Below, piece by piece: positions 1 through 9,576 of a stretch of DNA of 64,000 nt. A program made the position numbers and the translations under genes. Position 1 is the stretch's first letter. Each line of letters starts with the position of its first letter. Below the pieces are notes generated by a model. That model saw only the letters and a list, made by a program, of their open reading frames with translations. It had not been told where the DNA came from and did no database searches. Origin of the DNA: Granulosicoccaceae sp. 1_MG-2023 (lineage in GTDB: Bacteria; Pseudomonadota; Gammaproteobacteria; Granulosicoccales; Granulosicoccaceae); NCBI GenBank assembly GCA_030546905.1, contig JAUOPI010000001.1, positions 248,001 through 312,000 of the forward strand. Direction: 5' to 3'.

Positions 1-185
1 CTGAGCAGGGCCTGATTGCCATTGGTTCCGGCGGTGATTTTGCCAAGTCAGCGGCACGTGCGCTGCTCGAAAACACCGATATGGCTGCCCGCGATATCGT
101 TGGCAAGAGTCTGGGTATAGCCGCAGATATCTGCATTTACACCAACAGTAACCTGACGATCGAAACGCTCGATCTTCAGTCATAA
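1..185 (+). CDS. hslV: HslV protease subunit, C-terminal fragment (partial at window edge)
   Basis: This is the 3' end of the ATP-dependent protease subunit HslV (ClpQ). It is cut by the window edge; the reading frame starts at base 3 and gives 60 residues before a TAA. The visible part contains the HslV-like stretch [19 protein letters not shown] and the tail [12 protein letters not shown]. The catalytic N-terminal threonine lies outside the window. HslV forms the two-ring peptidase core that works with the HslU unfoldase in cytoplasmic protein quality control. The stop is 12 bases before the hslU start, so the two genes are almost certainly one operon, as is usual. Confidence 0.93.
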   Translation, partial: EQGLIAIGSGGDFAKSAARALLENTDMAARDIVGKSLGIAADICIYTNSNLTIETLDLQS

Positions 186-197
186 GCGGAGACGATC

Positions 198-1532
198 ATG
201 TCGGAAATGACCCCACGCGAAATCGTTCAGGAACTGGACAAACATATCGTCGGCCAGCAGGACGCGAAACGGGCGGTGGCCATCGCACTGCGCAATCGCT
301 GGCGCCGGCAGCAGGTGCGCGAAGATCTGCGCCACGAAATCACTCCCAAGAACATTCTGATGATCGGCCCGACCGGTGTCGGTAAAACCGAAATCGCACG
401 TCGCCTGGCGCGTTTGGCCAATGCCCCGTTTATCAAGGTTGAGGCAACCAAGTTCACCGAAGTGGGCTATGTCGGGCGTGATGTTGAGTCGATTATCCGC
501 GATCTTGCGGAAATGGCCGTAAAACAGACCCGTGAGATGGAAATGGCCAAGGTCCGTTTCCGTGCCGAAGATGCGGCCGAAGAACGGGTGCTCGACTGCC
601 TGCTGCCGCCGCCGCGCAGCAGCGGTTTTGATGAGCCGGCGACGGCCACCAAAGACAATCCCACCCGGCAGAAATTCCGCAAAAAGCTCCGCGAAGGTGA
701 TCTGGACGACACCGAAATCGAAATCGAGCTGGCCGCACCGGTGATGGGCGTGGAAATCATGTCGCCGCCGGGCATGGAAGAAATGACCCAGCAGCTGCAG
801 AGCATGTTTCAGAATCTCGGCCAGGCCAAACGCAATAAGCGCAAGCTGAAGATCCGTGAAGCCATGAAGCTGCTGACCGACGAAGAAGCGGCGCGATTGA
901 TCGATGACGAAGACCTGAAAGTCAAAGCCATGCAGAATCTCGAGCAAAACGGCATCGTCTTTATCGACGAAATCGACAAGGTCGCCCGTGATGCCGAACG
1001 CGGTGGCGCCGATGTGTCGCGTTCCGGTGTGCAGCGGGACCTGTTGCCGTTGGTCGAGGGCTGTACGGTCAACACCAAATACGGGCTGGTCAAAACAGAC
1101 CATATTCTGTTTATTGCCTCCGGCGCCTTCCATGTCAGCAAACCGTCGGACCTGATTCCGGAGCTGCAGGGGCGCCTGCCGATACGGGTTGAGCTTGAAG
1201 CGCTGACCACTGACGACTTTGAACGGATACTGCGTGAACCGGATGCGTCGCTGACCGAGCAATACCGGGCCTTGCTGGAAACCGAAGGTGTGACCCTGAA
1301 GTTTGCCGATGACGGCATACGCCGGCTGGCGGACGTGGCCTGTCAGGTCAATGAGCGAACCGAGAACATCGGCGCGCGGCGTCTGCATACGGTGATGGAG
1401 CGGCTGCTCGAGGAGCTCTCGTTTGAGGCAGCTGATAAAGGCGGTAGCGAGGTTGAGGTGGATGCGGCCTACGTCGATGCACACCTCGGCGCATTGGTGC
1501 AGGACGAAGATTTAAGTCGCTATATCCTGTAA
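198..1532 (+). CDS. hslU: HslU, ATPase/unfoldase subunit of the HslVU protease
   Basis: This is a 444-residue AAA+ unfoldase, the usual length for HslU. It recognises and unfolds substrates and feeds them to HslV. The Walker A motif GPTGVGKTE lies near residue 57 and Walker B (IVFIDEIDK) near residue 253. The intervening I-domain is present. The C-terminus ends in LSRYIL, the tail that inserts between HslV subunits in characterised systems. The start is an ATG with a GGAG-like site just upstream, 12 bases after hslV. No defect is visible. Heat-shock control is usual for this operon, but its promoter lies outside the window. Confidence 0.97.
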   Translation: MSEMTPREIVQELDKHIVGQQDAKRAVAIALRNRWRRQQVREDLRHEITPKNILMIGPTGVGKTEIARRLARLANAPFIKVEATKFTEVGYVGRDVESIIRDLAEMAVKQTREMEMAKVRFRAEDAAEERVLDCLLPPPRSSGFDEPATATKDNPTRQKFRKKLREGDLDDTEIEIELAAPVMGVEIMSPPGMEEMTQQLQSMFQNLGQAKRNKRKLKIREAMKLLTDEEAARLIDDEDLKVKAMQNLEQNGIVFIDEIDKVARDAERGGADVSRSGVQRDLLPLVEGCTVNTKYGLVKTDHILFIASGAFHVSKPSDLIPELQGRLPIRVELEALTTDDFERILREPDASLTEQYRALLETEGVTLKFADDGIRRLADVACQVNERTENIGARRLHTVMERLLEELSFEAADKGGSEVEVDAAYVDAHLGALVQDEDLSRYIL

Positions 1533-1564
1533 GCTTCAGCGCAGTTTAAAAGGCCAATACGACC

Positions 1565-1918
1565 ATGCCCGTACCAACTGATATCTGTCTGCACCGGCAA
1601 AGCCGTCTGCTCGAGCTGACCTTCGACGACGGCTTCCGCTGTCAGCTGCCCTGTGAATATCTGCGGGTTTATTCGCCTTCGGCGGAGGTGCGTGGTCACG
1701 GCCCCGGCCAGGAGGTCCTGCAGACCGGTAAAGAGGATGTCGCAATCGACGACATCAAACCGGTCGGTAACTACGCCGTTAAGCTGGTCTTTGACGACGG
1801 ACATGACTCGGGCCTGTATGACTGGGATTACCTGTACTCGCTGGGTCAGAACCAGCAGGCGAACTGGGAGAATTACCTTCAGCGGCTTGCGGCCGCCGGA
1901 GTGGAGCGCAAAGCATGA
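1565..1918 (+). CDS. DUF971 (gamma-butyrobetaine hydroxylase-like N-terminal domain) protein
   Basis: This is a 117-residue protein made of a single DUF971 domain, the small fold also found at the N-terminus of gamma-butyrobetaine hydroxylase. Family features seen are the early LTFDDGF strand and the C-terminal region around [10 protein letters not shown]. Stand-alone DUF971 proteins beside hslU or ubiE occur in many proteobacteria, but their role is not established; a link to iron or iron-sulfur metabolism has been proposed for the family. The gene follows hslU by 32 bases and its stop overlaps the ubiE start (ATGA), so it is probably translated together with ubiE. I cannot assign a function from the sequence. 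Confidence 0.85.
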   Translation: MPVPTDICLHRQSRLLELTFDDGFRCQLPCEYLRVYSPSAEVRGHGPGQEVLQTGKEDVAIDDIKPVGNYAVKLVFDDGHDSGLYDWDYLYSLGQNQQANWENYLQRLAAAGVERKA

Positions 1919-2694
1919 ACGAAGCAGGCAAAAATACAGAATCAGCCGGACAGACCGAAACCACGCATTTCGGCTACAAAGAAGTGCCGGTTGAAGAAAA
2001 AGTCGAGAAAGTCGGCGAAGTCTTTCATTCGGTCGCGGCCAAATACGATCTGATGAATGACCTGATGTCGATGGGAATACATCGCATCTGGAAGCGATTC
2101 ACGATTGATCAGTCCGGCGTCCGCTATGGTCAGCGTGTGCTTGATATCGCCGGCGGTACCGGTGACCTGACCGCGCGTTTTGCCAAGCGTGTCGGACCGG
2201 AAGGTGAAGTGATTCTGGCCGATATCAATTCCTCCATGCTCAACGTCGGGCGTGATCGTCTGACTGACCGCGGTGTGGTCGGCAACGTCCGTTATGTACA
2301 GGCAAACGCCGAATGTCTGCCCTTCGAAGATGACAGCTTTGATTGCGTTTCCATTGCTTTTGGTTTGCGCAACGTAACCGATAAGCAGAAAGCACTGGAG
2401 TCCATGTACCGTGTGCTCAAGCCGGGCGGCCGCTTGCTGGTGCTGGAGTTCTCCAAACCTAACGTGCCGGGCTTATCAAAAGTCTACGATGTGTATTCTT
2501 TCACGGCCTTGCCGGTGATGGGTAAGCTGGTTGCCAATGATTCGGACAGCTACCGTTATCTGGCCGAATCCATCCGCATGCACCCGGATCAGGAAACACT
2601 CAAGGGCATGATGGAAACCGCCGGTTTTGAACGTGTCAGCTACCACAATCTGACCGGGGGAATCGTCGCCTTGCATAAAGGCTTTAAAATCTGA
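1915..2694 (+). CDS. ubiE: UbiE, ubiquinone/menaquinone C-methyltransferase
   Basis: This is a class I SAM-dependent methyltransferase of 259 residues. It C-methylates the benzoquinol ring in ubiquinone biosynthesis and demethylmenaquinol where menaquinone is made. The signature [19 protein letters not shown] near residue 43 and the SAM-binding motif [11 protein letters not shown] near residue 79 are clear. The C-terminal [13 protein letters not shown] is typical of UbiE. The ATG overlaps the stop of the DUF971 gene by four bases. ubiJ and ubiB follow on the same strand, giving the usual ubiE-ubiJ-ubiB order, so these genes probably act in one ubiquinone operon. Confidence 0.97.
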   Translation: MNEAGKNTESAGQTETTHFGYKEVPVEEKVEKVGEVFHSVAAKYDLMNDLMSMGIHRIWKRFTIDQSGVRYGQRVLDIAGGTGDLTARFAKRVGPEGEVILADINSSMLNVGRDRLTDRGVVGNVRYVQANAECLPFEDDSFDCVSIAFGLRNVTDKQKALESMYRVLKPGGRLLVLEFSKPNVPGLSKVYDVYSFTALPVMGKLVANDSDSYRYLAESIRMHPDQETLKGMMETAGFERVSYHNLTGGIVALHKGFKI

Positions 2695-2717
2695 TCTCTC
2701 CTTACCGAGCCGATAGC

Positions 2718-3332
2718 GTGAAAATTCCCCAGCTTCTGATACAGGCCGTCGAACAGGCGGCCAACGCACTGATCCGGCTCGACGAAGACAGTGCCGCCGG
2801 CCTGAAAAAGCTGGCCGGCAAGGTAATCTGCATTCATCTTCAGGGACTCGAGCTGTCAATTTTCCTTTTCGTCCATGCCGATGAAATCGAAGTCCTGAAC
2901 GAGTTTGACGGCGAAGTCGACACCACCATCAGCGGATCGCCGGGTGATCTGATGGGCATGCGCAGTAGCAAGCGTGCTTTATTCAGCGGTGATGTGGAGA
3001 TCAGCGGCGACGTCGAGACCGGTAAAGCCTTCAGCCGTTTTCTCGACAAGCTCGATATCGACTGGGAAGAACATTTGTCCAGACTGATCGGGGACACGCT
3101 TGCGTATCAGCTGGGACGCTTTGTCCGTTCAGCGCGCGGGTCTGTCGAATCAACACTGCGCACGGCACAGCAGAATGCAGGTGAATATATCGCCGAAGAA
3201 TCCGGACTGGGCACAGCCGCTGCCGAAGTCGAGGAATTCAATGCCGGCGTCGATACCCTGCGTGAAGATCTGGACCGCTTAAGTGCCAGAGTTGATTTAA
3301 TAGAGAAATCGCTGAAGGACCTGTCTTCGTGA
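2718..3332 (+). CDS. ubiJ: UbiJ, SCP2-domain ubiquinone biosynthesis accessory factor
   Basis: This 204-residue protein has an N-terminal SCP2-like lipid-binding domain (about residues 15-110, including [12 protein letters not shown]) and a C-terminal helical part with coiled-coil character. UbiJ is known to bind ubiquinone intermediates and, with UbiK, to hold together the soluble Ubi complex. The start is GTG at 2718, 23 bases after ubiE. The stop overlaps the ubiB start. The identity rests on the SCP2 pattern and on the position between ubiE and ubiB; sequence conservation in this family is low. Confidence 0.9.
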   Translation: MKIPQLLIQAVEQAANALIRLDEDSAAGLKKLAGKVICIHLQGLELSIFLFVHADEIEVLNEFDGEVDTTISGSPGDLMGMRSSKRALFSGDVEISGDVETGKAFSRFLDKLDIDWEEHLSRLIGDTLAYQLGRFVRSARGSVESTLRTAQQNAGEYIAEESGLGTAAAEVEEFNAGVDTLREDLDRLSARVDLIEKSLKDLSS

Positions 3333-4987
3333 TCCCGTTCACCCGAGTATTCCGGTTCCTGCAAATACAGCAGGTTCTGGTGAAATATGCGCTTGAAGAT
3401 CTGGTACTGGAAAACTCCAGCGCACCCTGGCTTGCCAAAGCGTTTTACCTTTATCCGGCGCGCTGGGGGCATCCGGAACTGCGGACATTGCCCCGTGGCG
3501 AACGTATCCGCCGGGCCCTGGAAGAACTCGGGCCCATTTTCGTCAAGTTCGGCCAGATCCTGTCTACCCGCCGTGATTTACTGCCGGATGATATCGGGGA
3601 CGAACTTGCACAATTGCAGGATCGGGTCGCGCCGTTTGATGCATCCCTGGCACGTCAGGAAATCGAGCAGGCTCTGGGCGAACCGCTGGAGCAGGTGTTC
3701 GCCGACTTCGAAGCCGAAGCCATGGCCTCGGCTTCCATTGCCCAGGTGCATGCCGCCACGCTCAAAGGTGGCGAGTCGGTGGTGGTCAAGGTCCTGCGAC
3801 CCGGCATAGAAAAGCGCATTACCAAAGACGTTGAACTGTTATATCTGATTGCCAAAGCCGTGCAGAAACTCGGCGGAACCGACGGCGTGCGGCTCAAGCC
3901 GGTTGAGGTGGTAAAAGAGTTCGAAAAAACCATCTACGACGAACTGGACCTGCAGCGGGAAGCGGCTAACGCCACGGAACTGCGGCGCAACTTCGAATCC
4001 TCCGAAATACTCTATGTACCCGAGGTGTTCTGGGATTACACACGTCGCAATGTGATGGTGATCGAGCGTATCTACGGCACGCCGGTACGCGACACCGCGC
4101 TGCTGCGTGACTGCGGCACTGACATGAAGTTGCTGGCCGAGCGGGGAGTGGAGATCTTTTTCACCCAGGTCTTTCGCGACAACTTTTTTCATGCCGATAT
4201 GCATCCGGGCAATATCTTCGTCGATGCCGGCAAGCCCGCATCACCGACTTATATCGCCGTGGATTTCGGTATTGTCGGCACGCTGACGGAATTTGACCGC
4301 GATTATCTGGCTGAGAACTTCCTGGCCTTCTTCCGCCGTGACTACCGTCGCGTGGCGCAGTTGCACATCGACTCCGGCTGGGTGCCTGACGATACCCGCG
4401 TCGAAGAATTCGAAGGGGCCATCCGAACCGTATGTGAGCCCATCTTCGAAAAACCGCTGGAAGAAATCTCTTTCGGTCAGGTACTGCTACGCCTGTTTCA
4501 GACTGCGCGGCGTTTCAATATGGAAGTACAGCCGCAACTGGTGCTGTTGCAGAAAACCTTGCTTAACATCGAAGGCATGGGCCGCGATATCTATCCTCAG
4601 CTCGATTTATGGACCACCGCCAAACCCTATCTTGAGGACTGGGTAAAAGAGCAACGCGGTCCGTGCGGTGCCTTGAAACGGCTTGTTGAACAGGCGCCGC
4701 TCTGGCTGCAGCACTCACCCGAAATGCCTATGCTCATCCACAGTTTTCTGCGGAATAATACCGGCAAAGCAGACAACCACAGCACAGCGGCGCAACGCCG
4801 GGGACAACTGGCCTTCCAGCGCGCTTTGCTGCGCACGCTGACAGGTGGCTTTGTGCTGCTCGCCGGCGCCGTGGCATGGCTTGTCCTGTTTCTGCAGGCC
4901 GGGTATGCCGGCTTGCCTCTGTGGATTGCTGCATTTACGGCAGGCGCCGGACTGACCATGATGCTGCGTGCCAGTCGTCAACTTTAA
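3329..4987 (+). CDS. ubiB: UbiB, atypical kinase/ATPase of ubiquinone biosynthesis
   Basis: This 552-residue member of the ABC1/ADCK/UbiB family is close to the usual length of about 540. The family KxGQ motif appears as [16 protein letters not shown] near residue 70, the alanine-rich loop as [11 protein letters not shown], and the catalytic-loop equivalent as [10 protein letters not shown]. Two hydrophobic helices at the C-terminus (about residues 505-550) anchor it in the inner membrane. UbiB is needed for ubiquinone synthesis and is thought to use ATP to extract or present lipid precursors to the Ubi complex. The GTG start overlaps the ubiJ stop by four bases, which indicates translational coupling. 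Confidence 0.96.
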   Translation: MIPFTRVFRFLQIQQVLVKYALEDLVLENSSAPWLAKAFYLYPARWGHPELRTLPRGERIRRALEELGPIFVKFGQILSTRRDLLPDDIGDELAQLQDRVAPFDASLARQEIEQALGEPLEQVFADFEAEAMASASIAQVHAATLKGGESVVVKVLRPGIEKRITKDVELLYLIAKAVQKLGGTDGVRLKPVEVVKEFEKTIYDELDLQREAANATELRRNFESSEILYVPEVFWDYTRRNVMVIERIYGTPVRDTALLRDCGTDMKLLAERGVEIFFTQVFRDNFFHADMHPGNIFVDAGKPASPTYIAVDFGIVGTLTEFDRDYLAENFLAFFRRDYRRVAQLHIDSGWVPDDTRVEEFEGAIRTVCEPIFEKPLEEISFGQVLLRLFQTARRFNMEVQPQLVLLQKTLLNIEGMGRDIYPQLDLWTTAKPYLEDWVKEQRGPCGALKRLVEQAPLWLQHSPEMPMLIHSFLRNNTGKADNHSTAAQRRGQLAFQRALLRTLTGGFVLLAGAVAWLVLFLQAGYAGLPLWIAAFTAGAGLTMMLRASRQL

Positions 4988-5017
4988 AACGGGCACTGAT
5001 CCCGGGTGGAGAGCCAG

Positions 5018-5668
5018 ATGCAGGAGTTACTCGGGGAGATCCCGCTGTTTTCATGCCTTAGTGAAGAGGAGCGGGATAAGGTCGCTGGTTTGGCCAAGCT
5101 CCGCTCTGTGCGGAAAAACACAGTTATTGTCACCCAAGGCGAAGAAACCAATTCCTTTTATATCGTCCTGTCCGGCCGTTTGCGTGTATTTCGTGATGAC
5201 GAAGACGGTAACGAAGTCATACTGAACGATTTGCAGCGCGCTTCCTGGTTCGGTGAGTTGGCCATTCTGGCCCAGACCACCCGCTCGGCCAGTGTGGTGA
5301 CACTGGAAAATTCCCAACTGGCGATCATCGCCCAACAGGACCTGAACCGGCTCCTGGTGGAAAACCCGCTGCTGACCCTTGGTATTGCGCGTTTTCTGGC
5401 CAACCGTGTTATCGAACTCACCGAAGATATCAGTGATTTGGCGATGCTCGATGTGTACGGCCGTGTCGCGCGAACCCTGGAAAAACACGCCCGCGAAGAA
5501 AACGGCAAACTGATTACCAACCGTTTTACCCACCAGGAGATCGCGGCCATGGTCGGCGCTTCACGCGAGATGATCAGCAAAATCCTCAAAGAGCTGAAGA
5601 TCGGCGGCTATATCGAGATCGACGGCAAACGCATTATTCTGCAAAAGAAACTGCCGAAGGCCTGGTAA
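5018..5668 (+). CDS. Crp/Fnr-family transcription regulator
   Basis: This regulator of about 216 residues has an N-terminal cyclic-nucleotide-binding fold (about 1-120; GELAILAQTTRSASV is the phosphate-cassette region) and a C-terminal Crp-type winged helix (HQEIAAMVGASREMISKILKEL). No cysteine cluster of the Fnr type is present, so an oxygen-sensing iron-sulfur role is unlikely. The phosphate cassette has RSAS, like cAMP-binding members. I chose the ATG at 5018, because a GGAG lies 6-7 bases before it, over the in-frame GTG at 5006. It follows ubiB by 30 bases but may have its own promoter. It could be a Crp/Vfr-like global regulator; the ligand cannot be decided from sequence alone. Confidence 0.85.
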   Translation: MQELLGEIPLFSCLSEEERDKVAGLAKLRSVRKNTVIVTQGEETNSFYIVLSGRLRVFRDDEDGNEVILNDLQRASWFGELAILAQTTRSASVVTLENSQLAIIAQQDLNRLLVENPLLTLGIARFLANRVIELTEDISDLAMLDVYGRVARTLEKHAREENGKLITNRFTHQEIAAMVGASREMISKILKELKIGGYIEIDGKRIILQKKLPKAW

Positions 5669-5684
5669 GCCGTTCAATTTGAAT

Positions 5685-5721
5685 TGTTCACAGGCTTGGC
5701 AAAAAAGTGAACAAAATTCAC
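5685..5721. repeat. Overlapping inverted repeats downstream of the Crp/Fnr gene
   Basis: TGTTCAC (5685-5691) is matched by GTGAACA (5707-5713), and the second arm also starts a shorter palindrome GTGAA-CAAAA-TTCAC (5707-5721). The half sites resemble Crp-type half sites, but the spacing is 7 rather than 6. They lie in the AT-rich spacer before the cold-shock gene and could be an operator. There is no U-tract, so a terminator is unlikely. Confidence 0.35.
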
Positions 5722-5960
5722 GCGCAAATACCACAGACGGCCATATTTTGGCGTGCTTGTAAATATGACAAAACTATACAAATAGATGCATTTTGTTTCA
5801 AAGTGTTAAATCTTTGAAAATTCAGGTTATGTTCCCTTACACTCAGTACGAATGTTGTTCAGAATTATCAACAATTAGCGACCGCCGCAGTCAAGGAAGT
5901 GCGGGCCGGATCGCACTGATAGGTAGATATTTTTTACGACCTAAGTTGAGGTGGAACACA

Positions 5961-6176
5961 ATGTCCGAGCGCACAAGCGGAACCGTAAAATGGTTCGACA
6001 ACGCCAAGGGATATGGGTTTATCGTTAACCCTGACGGAGAAGATGTATTTGTCCATTACCGCGCAATTGAAGGTGATGGCTACAAAACTTTGACAGAAGG
6101 GCAGAGAGTCTCTTTTACAGCCACCCGCGGTGACAAGGGTTGGCAGGCTTCTCAGGTCAGCCCGGACGATATCTGA
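5961..6176 (+). CDS. Cold-shock domain protein (CspA family)
   Basis: This is a 71-residue single cold-shock domain protein that binds single-stranded RNA or DNA. The RNP1-like motif KGYGFI and RNP2-like motif VFVHY are present, and [13 protein letters not shown] is the family signature. The start is ATG at 5961 with a GAGGTGG ribosome site; a longer upstream in-frame extension has no family similarity and is rejected. The 290-base AT-rich spacer upstream probably gives a long leader, common for CspA-type genes, but I could not find a cold-box. Whether the gene is cold-induced or constitutive cannot be told. Confidence 0.95.
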   Translation: MSERTSGTVKWFDNAKGYGFIVNPDGEDVFVHYRAIEGDGYKTLTEGQRVSFTATRGDKGWQASQVSPDDI

Positions 6177-6305
6177 TCTTATATGGCCGGCGGCGCATTC
6201 GGGCCGCCGGTTATCGCTTTTCCCCTCCCGCAGCAGTGCCTTCTTGGCGGTTCTTCCGCACCTCACCTACACTTGCTGGTCTGACCGAAACAGAACCGGC
6301 CCGAT

Positions 6306-8177
6306 ATGCCCCAGACCTCGCAATTCCGGCTACTTCGTCAAAAGCGATTCGCCCCTTATTTTCTGACCCAGTTTCTCGGGGCATTTAACGACAATATCTA
6401 CAAGAACGCCTTGATTGTGCTGATTGCCTTTATGGGCGCAGGTGGCGGCGCTGATACGGCGTTGATGGTGAATCTGGCCGCCGGGCTGTTTATTTTGCCA
6501 TTCTTTCTGTTTTCGGCTATGGCCGGTCAGATTGCCGATAAATATCCCAAAGCCTTGCTGATCCGGCGTATCAAGCTCGTTGAAGTGCTGATCATGCTCA
6601 CTGCGGTACTGGCCTTTATCAGTGCGAATATTATTTTCTCGCTATTGGTGCTGTTTCTCATGGGCACTCAGTCGGCATTCTTCGGCCCTGTTAAATACGC
6701 CATGCTGCCTCAGTATTTGCATCCGGACGAATTGATCGGCGGCAATGCGCTGGTCGAATCCGGTACATTTTTGGCGATACTAATCGGCACAATTGCCGGC
6801 ACCAGCCTGGCGGCTGTGCCGGACTATGGCGTTTGGGCGGTCTCGCTGACGGTACTTATCCTGTCGGCGGCCGGCTATCTGGCCGCCAGAGGCATACCTG
6901 AGCGCGAGGCCACCGACCCGCAGCTGGTGCTGCGTAAAAATCCGTTTGCTGAAACCCGCAATGTCCTGCGTCTGGCTGCCCGCAGCCGCACCGTGTTTCT
7001 GTCCATACTCGGGGTGTCCTGGTTCTGGTTTCTCGGCGCGACCTATCTGGCGCAGTTTCCGGTGTATACCCGTGAGGTTCTCGGTGGCGATGTACAGCTG
7101 TTTACACTTCTGTTGGCGCTGTTCTCCGTTGGTATAGCGACGGGTTCCTTGCTTTGCGAGCGGCTTTCCGGCCGGCATATTGAGATTGGCCTGGTACCCT
7201 TTGGTGCGATCGGACTGACCGTCTTCGGCGTTGATCTGTACTTTGCCAGCCCGCAAACGCCGTGGGGTAATGGGCTTTCATTAGCAGAATGTCTGAGCGC
7301 GCCGGGCGCCTGGCGGATTGTGCTGGATGTCGCAGCACTCGGCGTTTTCGGCGGTTTTTATATCGTACCGCTGTACGCATTAATTCAGCAGCGCACACAG
7401 GCGCGTACCCGGTCGCGCATTATTGCAGCGAATAATATTCTCAATGCGCTGTTTATGGTGTTATCGGCCTTAAGCGCAATTGTCCTGTTAGGCGCCGGAG
7501 TGAGTATCGCCGGCCTGTTTCTGACGATTGCCATCGTCAATGCACTGGTCGCGCTGTATGTGTTTGCACTGGTACCGGAGTTTCTGCTGCGTTTCGTGGG
7601 TTGGATTCTGATACACACGTTTTACCGTATGGAGGTCTCGGGCGGGGAAAACATACCTGAGCGTGGTGCGGCGGTGATCGTCTGCAACCATGTCAGTTAC
7701 GTTGATCCGGTCATTATCAATGCGATTGCCAACCGTCCGGTACGCTTTGCCATGGACCACCGCATCCACGCTATACCGGGACTGAATGCACTTTTCCGGG
7801 CTGCACGAACGATACCGATTGCCTCGAAAAAAGACGATCCGAAGGTGCTTGAAAATGCCTTGCTGCAAATGATGGAGGTGCTGCGTGACGGTGAACTGCT
7901 GTGTATTTTTCCTGAGGGCCAGCTGACCCGTGACGGCGAACTCAATCCCTTCCGGCCGGGCGTAAAGCGGGTGGTCAGTGAAGTGCCGGTACCGGTAGTA
8001 CCGGTTGCCTTATGTCACCTTTGGGGCAGTCTGTTCAGCCACTCGCACCGCCTGCGGGCGCCGCGCAAGCTCTTTGCAAAAATACAAGTGCGTATCGGCG
8101 AGCCGCTTGACCCGGAAACACTTGATCCTGCAGTGCTGCAGGCTCTGATTGCGCGAATGCGGGGAGATGCGCGATGA
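6306..8177 (+). CDS. MFS transporter (LplT-like) fused to a PlsC-type 1-acylglycerol-phosphate acyltransferase
   Basis: This is a 623-residue two-domain inner-membrane protein. Residues 1 to about 430 are an MFS transporter of the lysophospholipid-flippase (LplT) type, with a start (FAPYFLTQFLGAFNDNIYKNAL) typical of that group. Residues about 440-623 are a PlsC acyltransferase with the HX4D motif (NHVSYVD, near residue 461) and the FPEG motif. In many proteobacteria a third AMP-ligase domain follows, giving the full Aas-type lysophospholipid repair enzyme; it is absent here and the gene stops cleanly. The likely role is import and re-acylation of lysophospholipid. The stop overlaps the next gene (ATGA). 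Confidence 0.9.
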   Translation: MPQTSQFRLLRQKRFAPYFLTQFLGAFNDNIYKNALIVLIAFMGAGGGADTALMVNLAAGLFILPFFLFSAMAGQIADKYPKALLIRRIKLVEVLIMLTAVLAFISANIIFSLLVLFLMGTQSAFFGPVKYAMLPQYLHPDELIGGNALVESGTFLAILIGTIAGTSLAAVPDYGVWAVSLTVLILSAAGYLAARGIPEREATDPQLVLRKNPFAETRNVLRLAARSRTVFLSILGVSWFWFLGATYLAQFPVYTREVLGGDVQLFTLLLALFSVGIATGSLLCERLSGRHIEIGLVPFGAIGLTVFGVDLYFASPQTPWGNGLSLAECLSAPGAWRIVLDVAALGVFGGFYIVPLYALIQQRTQARTRSRIIAANNILNALFMVLSALSAIVLLGAGVSIAGLFLTIAIVNALVALYVFALVPEFLLRFVGWILIHTFYRMEVSGGENIPERGAAVIVCNHVSYVDPVIINAIANRPVRFAMDHRIHAIPGLNALFRAARTIPIASKKDDPKVLENALLQMMEVLRDGELLCIFPEGQLTRDGELNPFRPGVKRVVSEVPVPVVPVALCHLWGSLFSHSHRLRAPRKLFAKIQVRIGEPLDPETLDPAVLQALIARMRGDAR

Positions 8178-8752
8178 AGTATTGTTCTGAATGTGCAAAG
8201 CCTCTGGTAAGAATGATTCCCGAAGGCGATGACCGTGAACGTTATGTTTGCGAATACTGCAATACCGTGCATTATCAGAATCCAAAGGTGGTGGCGGGTT
8301 GTATTTTGCATCACCAAGGTAAGATTCTGCTCTGTCGGCGCGCCATAGAACCGCGTTCAGGCTATTGGTCAATACCGGCCGGCTACCTCGAAAACGGTGA
8401 ATCGGCATTGCAGGGGGCGGCCAGAGAAGCACTGGAAGAAGCGCACGCTTGTGCCTGCGATTTGCGTTTATTCGGCGTGTTCGCTTTACCACACTTAAGT
8501 CAGTTATATATGGTCTACAGTGGTGAGTTGCGCGACGGATACTGCAAGGCCGGGGATGAGACGCTGGAAGTCGGCTTATTCAGCCCGGATACGCTGCCGC
8601 GGCAGGCGATGGCATTTCAGTTGGTGGAAAAAATCCTGCAGGACTACTGGGCCGATCATGCCGCCGGACGCCAGCGGCTCTACCATGCCGATGTGATCAG
8701 CGAGCCGCAAGCACCGCTACAATTGATCGAACACGAGCCTGCGCAGTACTGA
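8174..8752 (+). CDS. Nudix hydrolase with N-terminal zinc ribbon
   Basis: This 192-residue protein has a four-cysteine zinc ribbon (Cys4, Cys7, Cys26, Cys29) followed by a Nudix domain. The Nudix box runs from GYLENGES through REALEEAHA, with the metal-binding glutamates intact. This layout is that of a NudC-like ADP-ribose/NAD-type pyrophosphatase subgroup, but it lacks the extra N-terminal region of true NudC. The substrate is probably a nucleoside diphosphate derivative. The start overlaps the stop of the acyltransferase fusion gene. It converges on the sulfurtransferase gene with only two bases between the stops and no visible terminator. Confidence 0.9.
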   Translation: MKYCSECAKPLVRMIPEGDDRERYVCEYCNTVHYQNPKVVAGCILHHQGKILLCRRAIEPRSGYWSIPAGYLENGESALQGAAREALEEAHACACDLRLFGVFALPHLSQLYMVYSGELRDGYCKAGDETLEVGLFSPDTLPRQAMAFQLVEKILQDYWADHAAGRQRLYHADVISEPQAPLQLIEHEPAQY

Positions 8753-8754
8753 AG

Positions 8755-9567
8755 CTAGTCGCCGCGGGCTGTGGGCCGGCTCGGATCGGTAATCCACTCA
8801 CTCCAGGAGCCGGCATAAAGGCGCGGCATAGGAAAGCCGGCATGCACGGCAGCCAGACAATTGTGCGCTGCGGTTACCCCTGAACCGCAATACATGACCG
8901 GTGTTTGCCCGGATTGGTACAGCGGTGCAAAACGCTTACGTAAAACCGCGCGGCTGTGGAAATAACCGTTATCGTCCAGATTGCCGGGGAAGGGCAGGCA
9001 CTGCGCTCCCGGAATATGCCCGGCCACAGGATCGATAGGTTCCACGTCGCCGCGAAAGCGTATTTCCTCCCGTGCATCCACCAGCGGGGTGTACTCCGGC
9101 TTACCAATCTCAGCAGCCTCGACCACGACAACCTCGCCGGCTGCCTGCGCTTGTGTTGCTGCCAAGGTGCTTTTGTCGTTGTCCCAGGCTTGCATTCCAC
9201 CGTCGAGGACAAAGGCCTGTTCTATACCGGCCCATTGGGCAAGCCACCAGGCGCGGGCGGCAAACGCGCCGCCCGAAGCATCATAGGCGACCAGACAATG
9301 TGCCGGGCTAAAGCCGCAGGAGCGTAGTTTTGCAAGAAAAGCGGCTTTGTCCGGCAAGGGATGGCGTCCCGTGACACCGGGTGTTACCGGGGCGGACAGG
9401 TCACGGTCGAGATGTAAATACACAGCATCAGGCAGGTGCGTGTCGACGAAAAGCTGTTCCCCCTCGTCCGGTTTGGCAAGGTTAAAGCGGCAATCGGCGA
9501 GCAGCACAGGGACGTTCGCGCTTGCTATCAGGCGCTTCAGCTCTGTTGCACTGATCAGTGTATTCAC
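8755..9567 (-). CDS. 3-Mercaptopyruvate/thiosulfate sulfurtransferase (two rhodanese domains)
   Basis: This is a 270-residue tandem-rhodanese protein. The catalytic loop CGSGVTA with Cys227 matches the 3-mercaptopyruvate sulfurtransferase type (SseA-like) rather than classical rhodanese. The N-terminal domain is the inactive one, ending around the conserved LDGGMQAW region. It moves sulfur from mercaptopyruvate to thiol acceptors or cyanide. The start is ATG, nine bases after the fadD stop, so it is very likely cotranscribed with fadD. Nothing in the sequence explains that pairing. Confidence 0.92.
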   Translation of the reverse strand: MNTLISATELKRLIASANVPVLLADCRFNLAKPDEGEQLFVDTHLPDAVYLHLDRDLSAPVTPGVTGRHPLPDKAAFLAKLRSCGFSPAHCLVAYDASGGAFAARAWWLAQWAGIEQAFVLDGGMQAWDNDKSTLAATQAQAAGEVVVVEAAEIGKPEYTPLVDAREEIRFRGDVEPIDPVAGHIPGAQCLPFPGNLDDNGYFHSRAVLRKRFAPLYQSGQTPVMYCGSGVTAAHNCLAAVHAGFPMPRLYAGSWSEWITDPSRPTARGD

Positions 9568-9576
9568 AAAACTTTC

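Noticed and set aside
5707-5721. Crp/Fnr binding site downstream of the first regulator gene
   Set aside because: The palindrome GTGAA-CAAAA-TTCAC has seven instead of six bases between the GTGA/TCAC half sites, so it does not match the Crp consensus.
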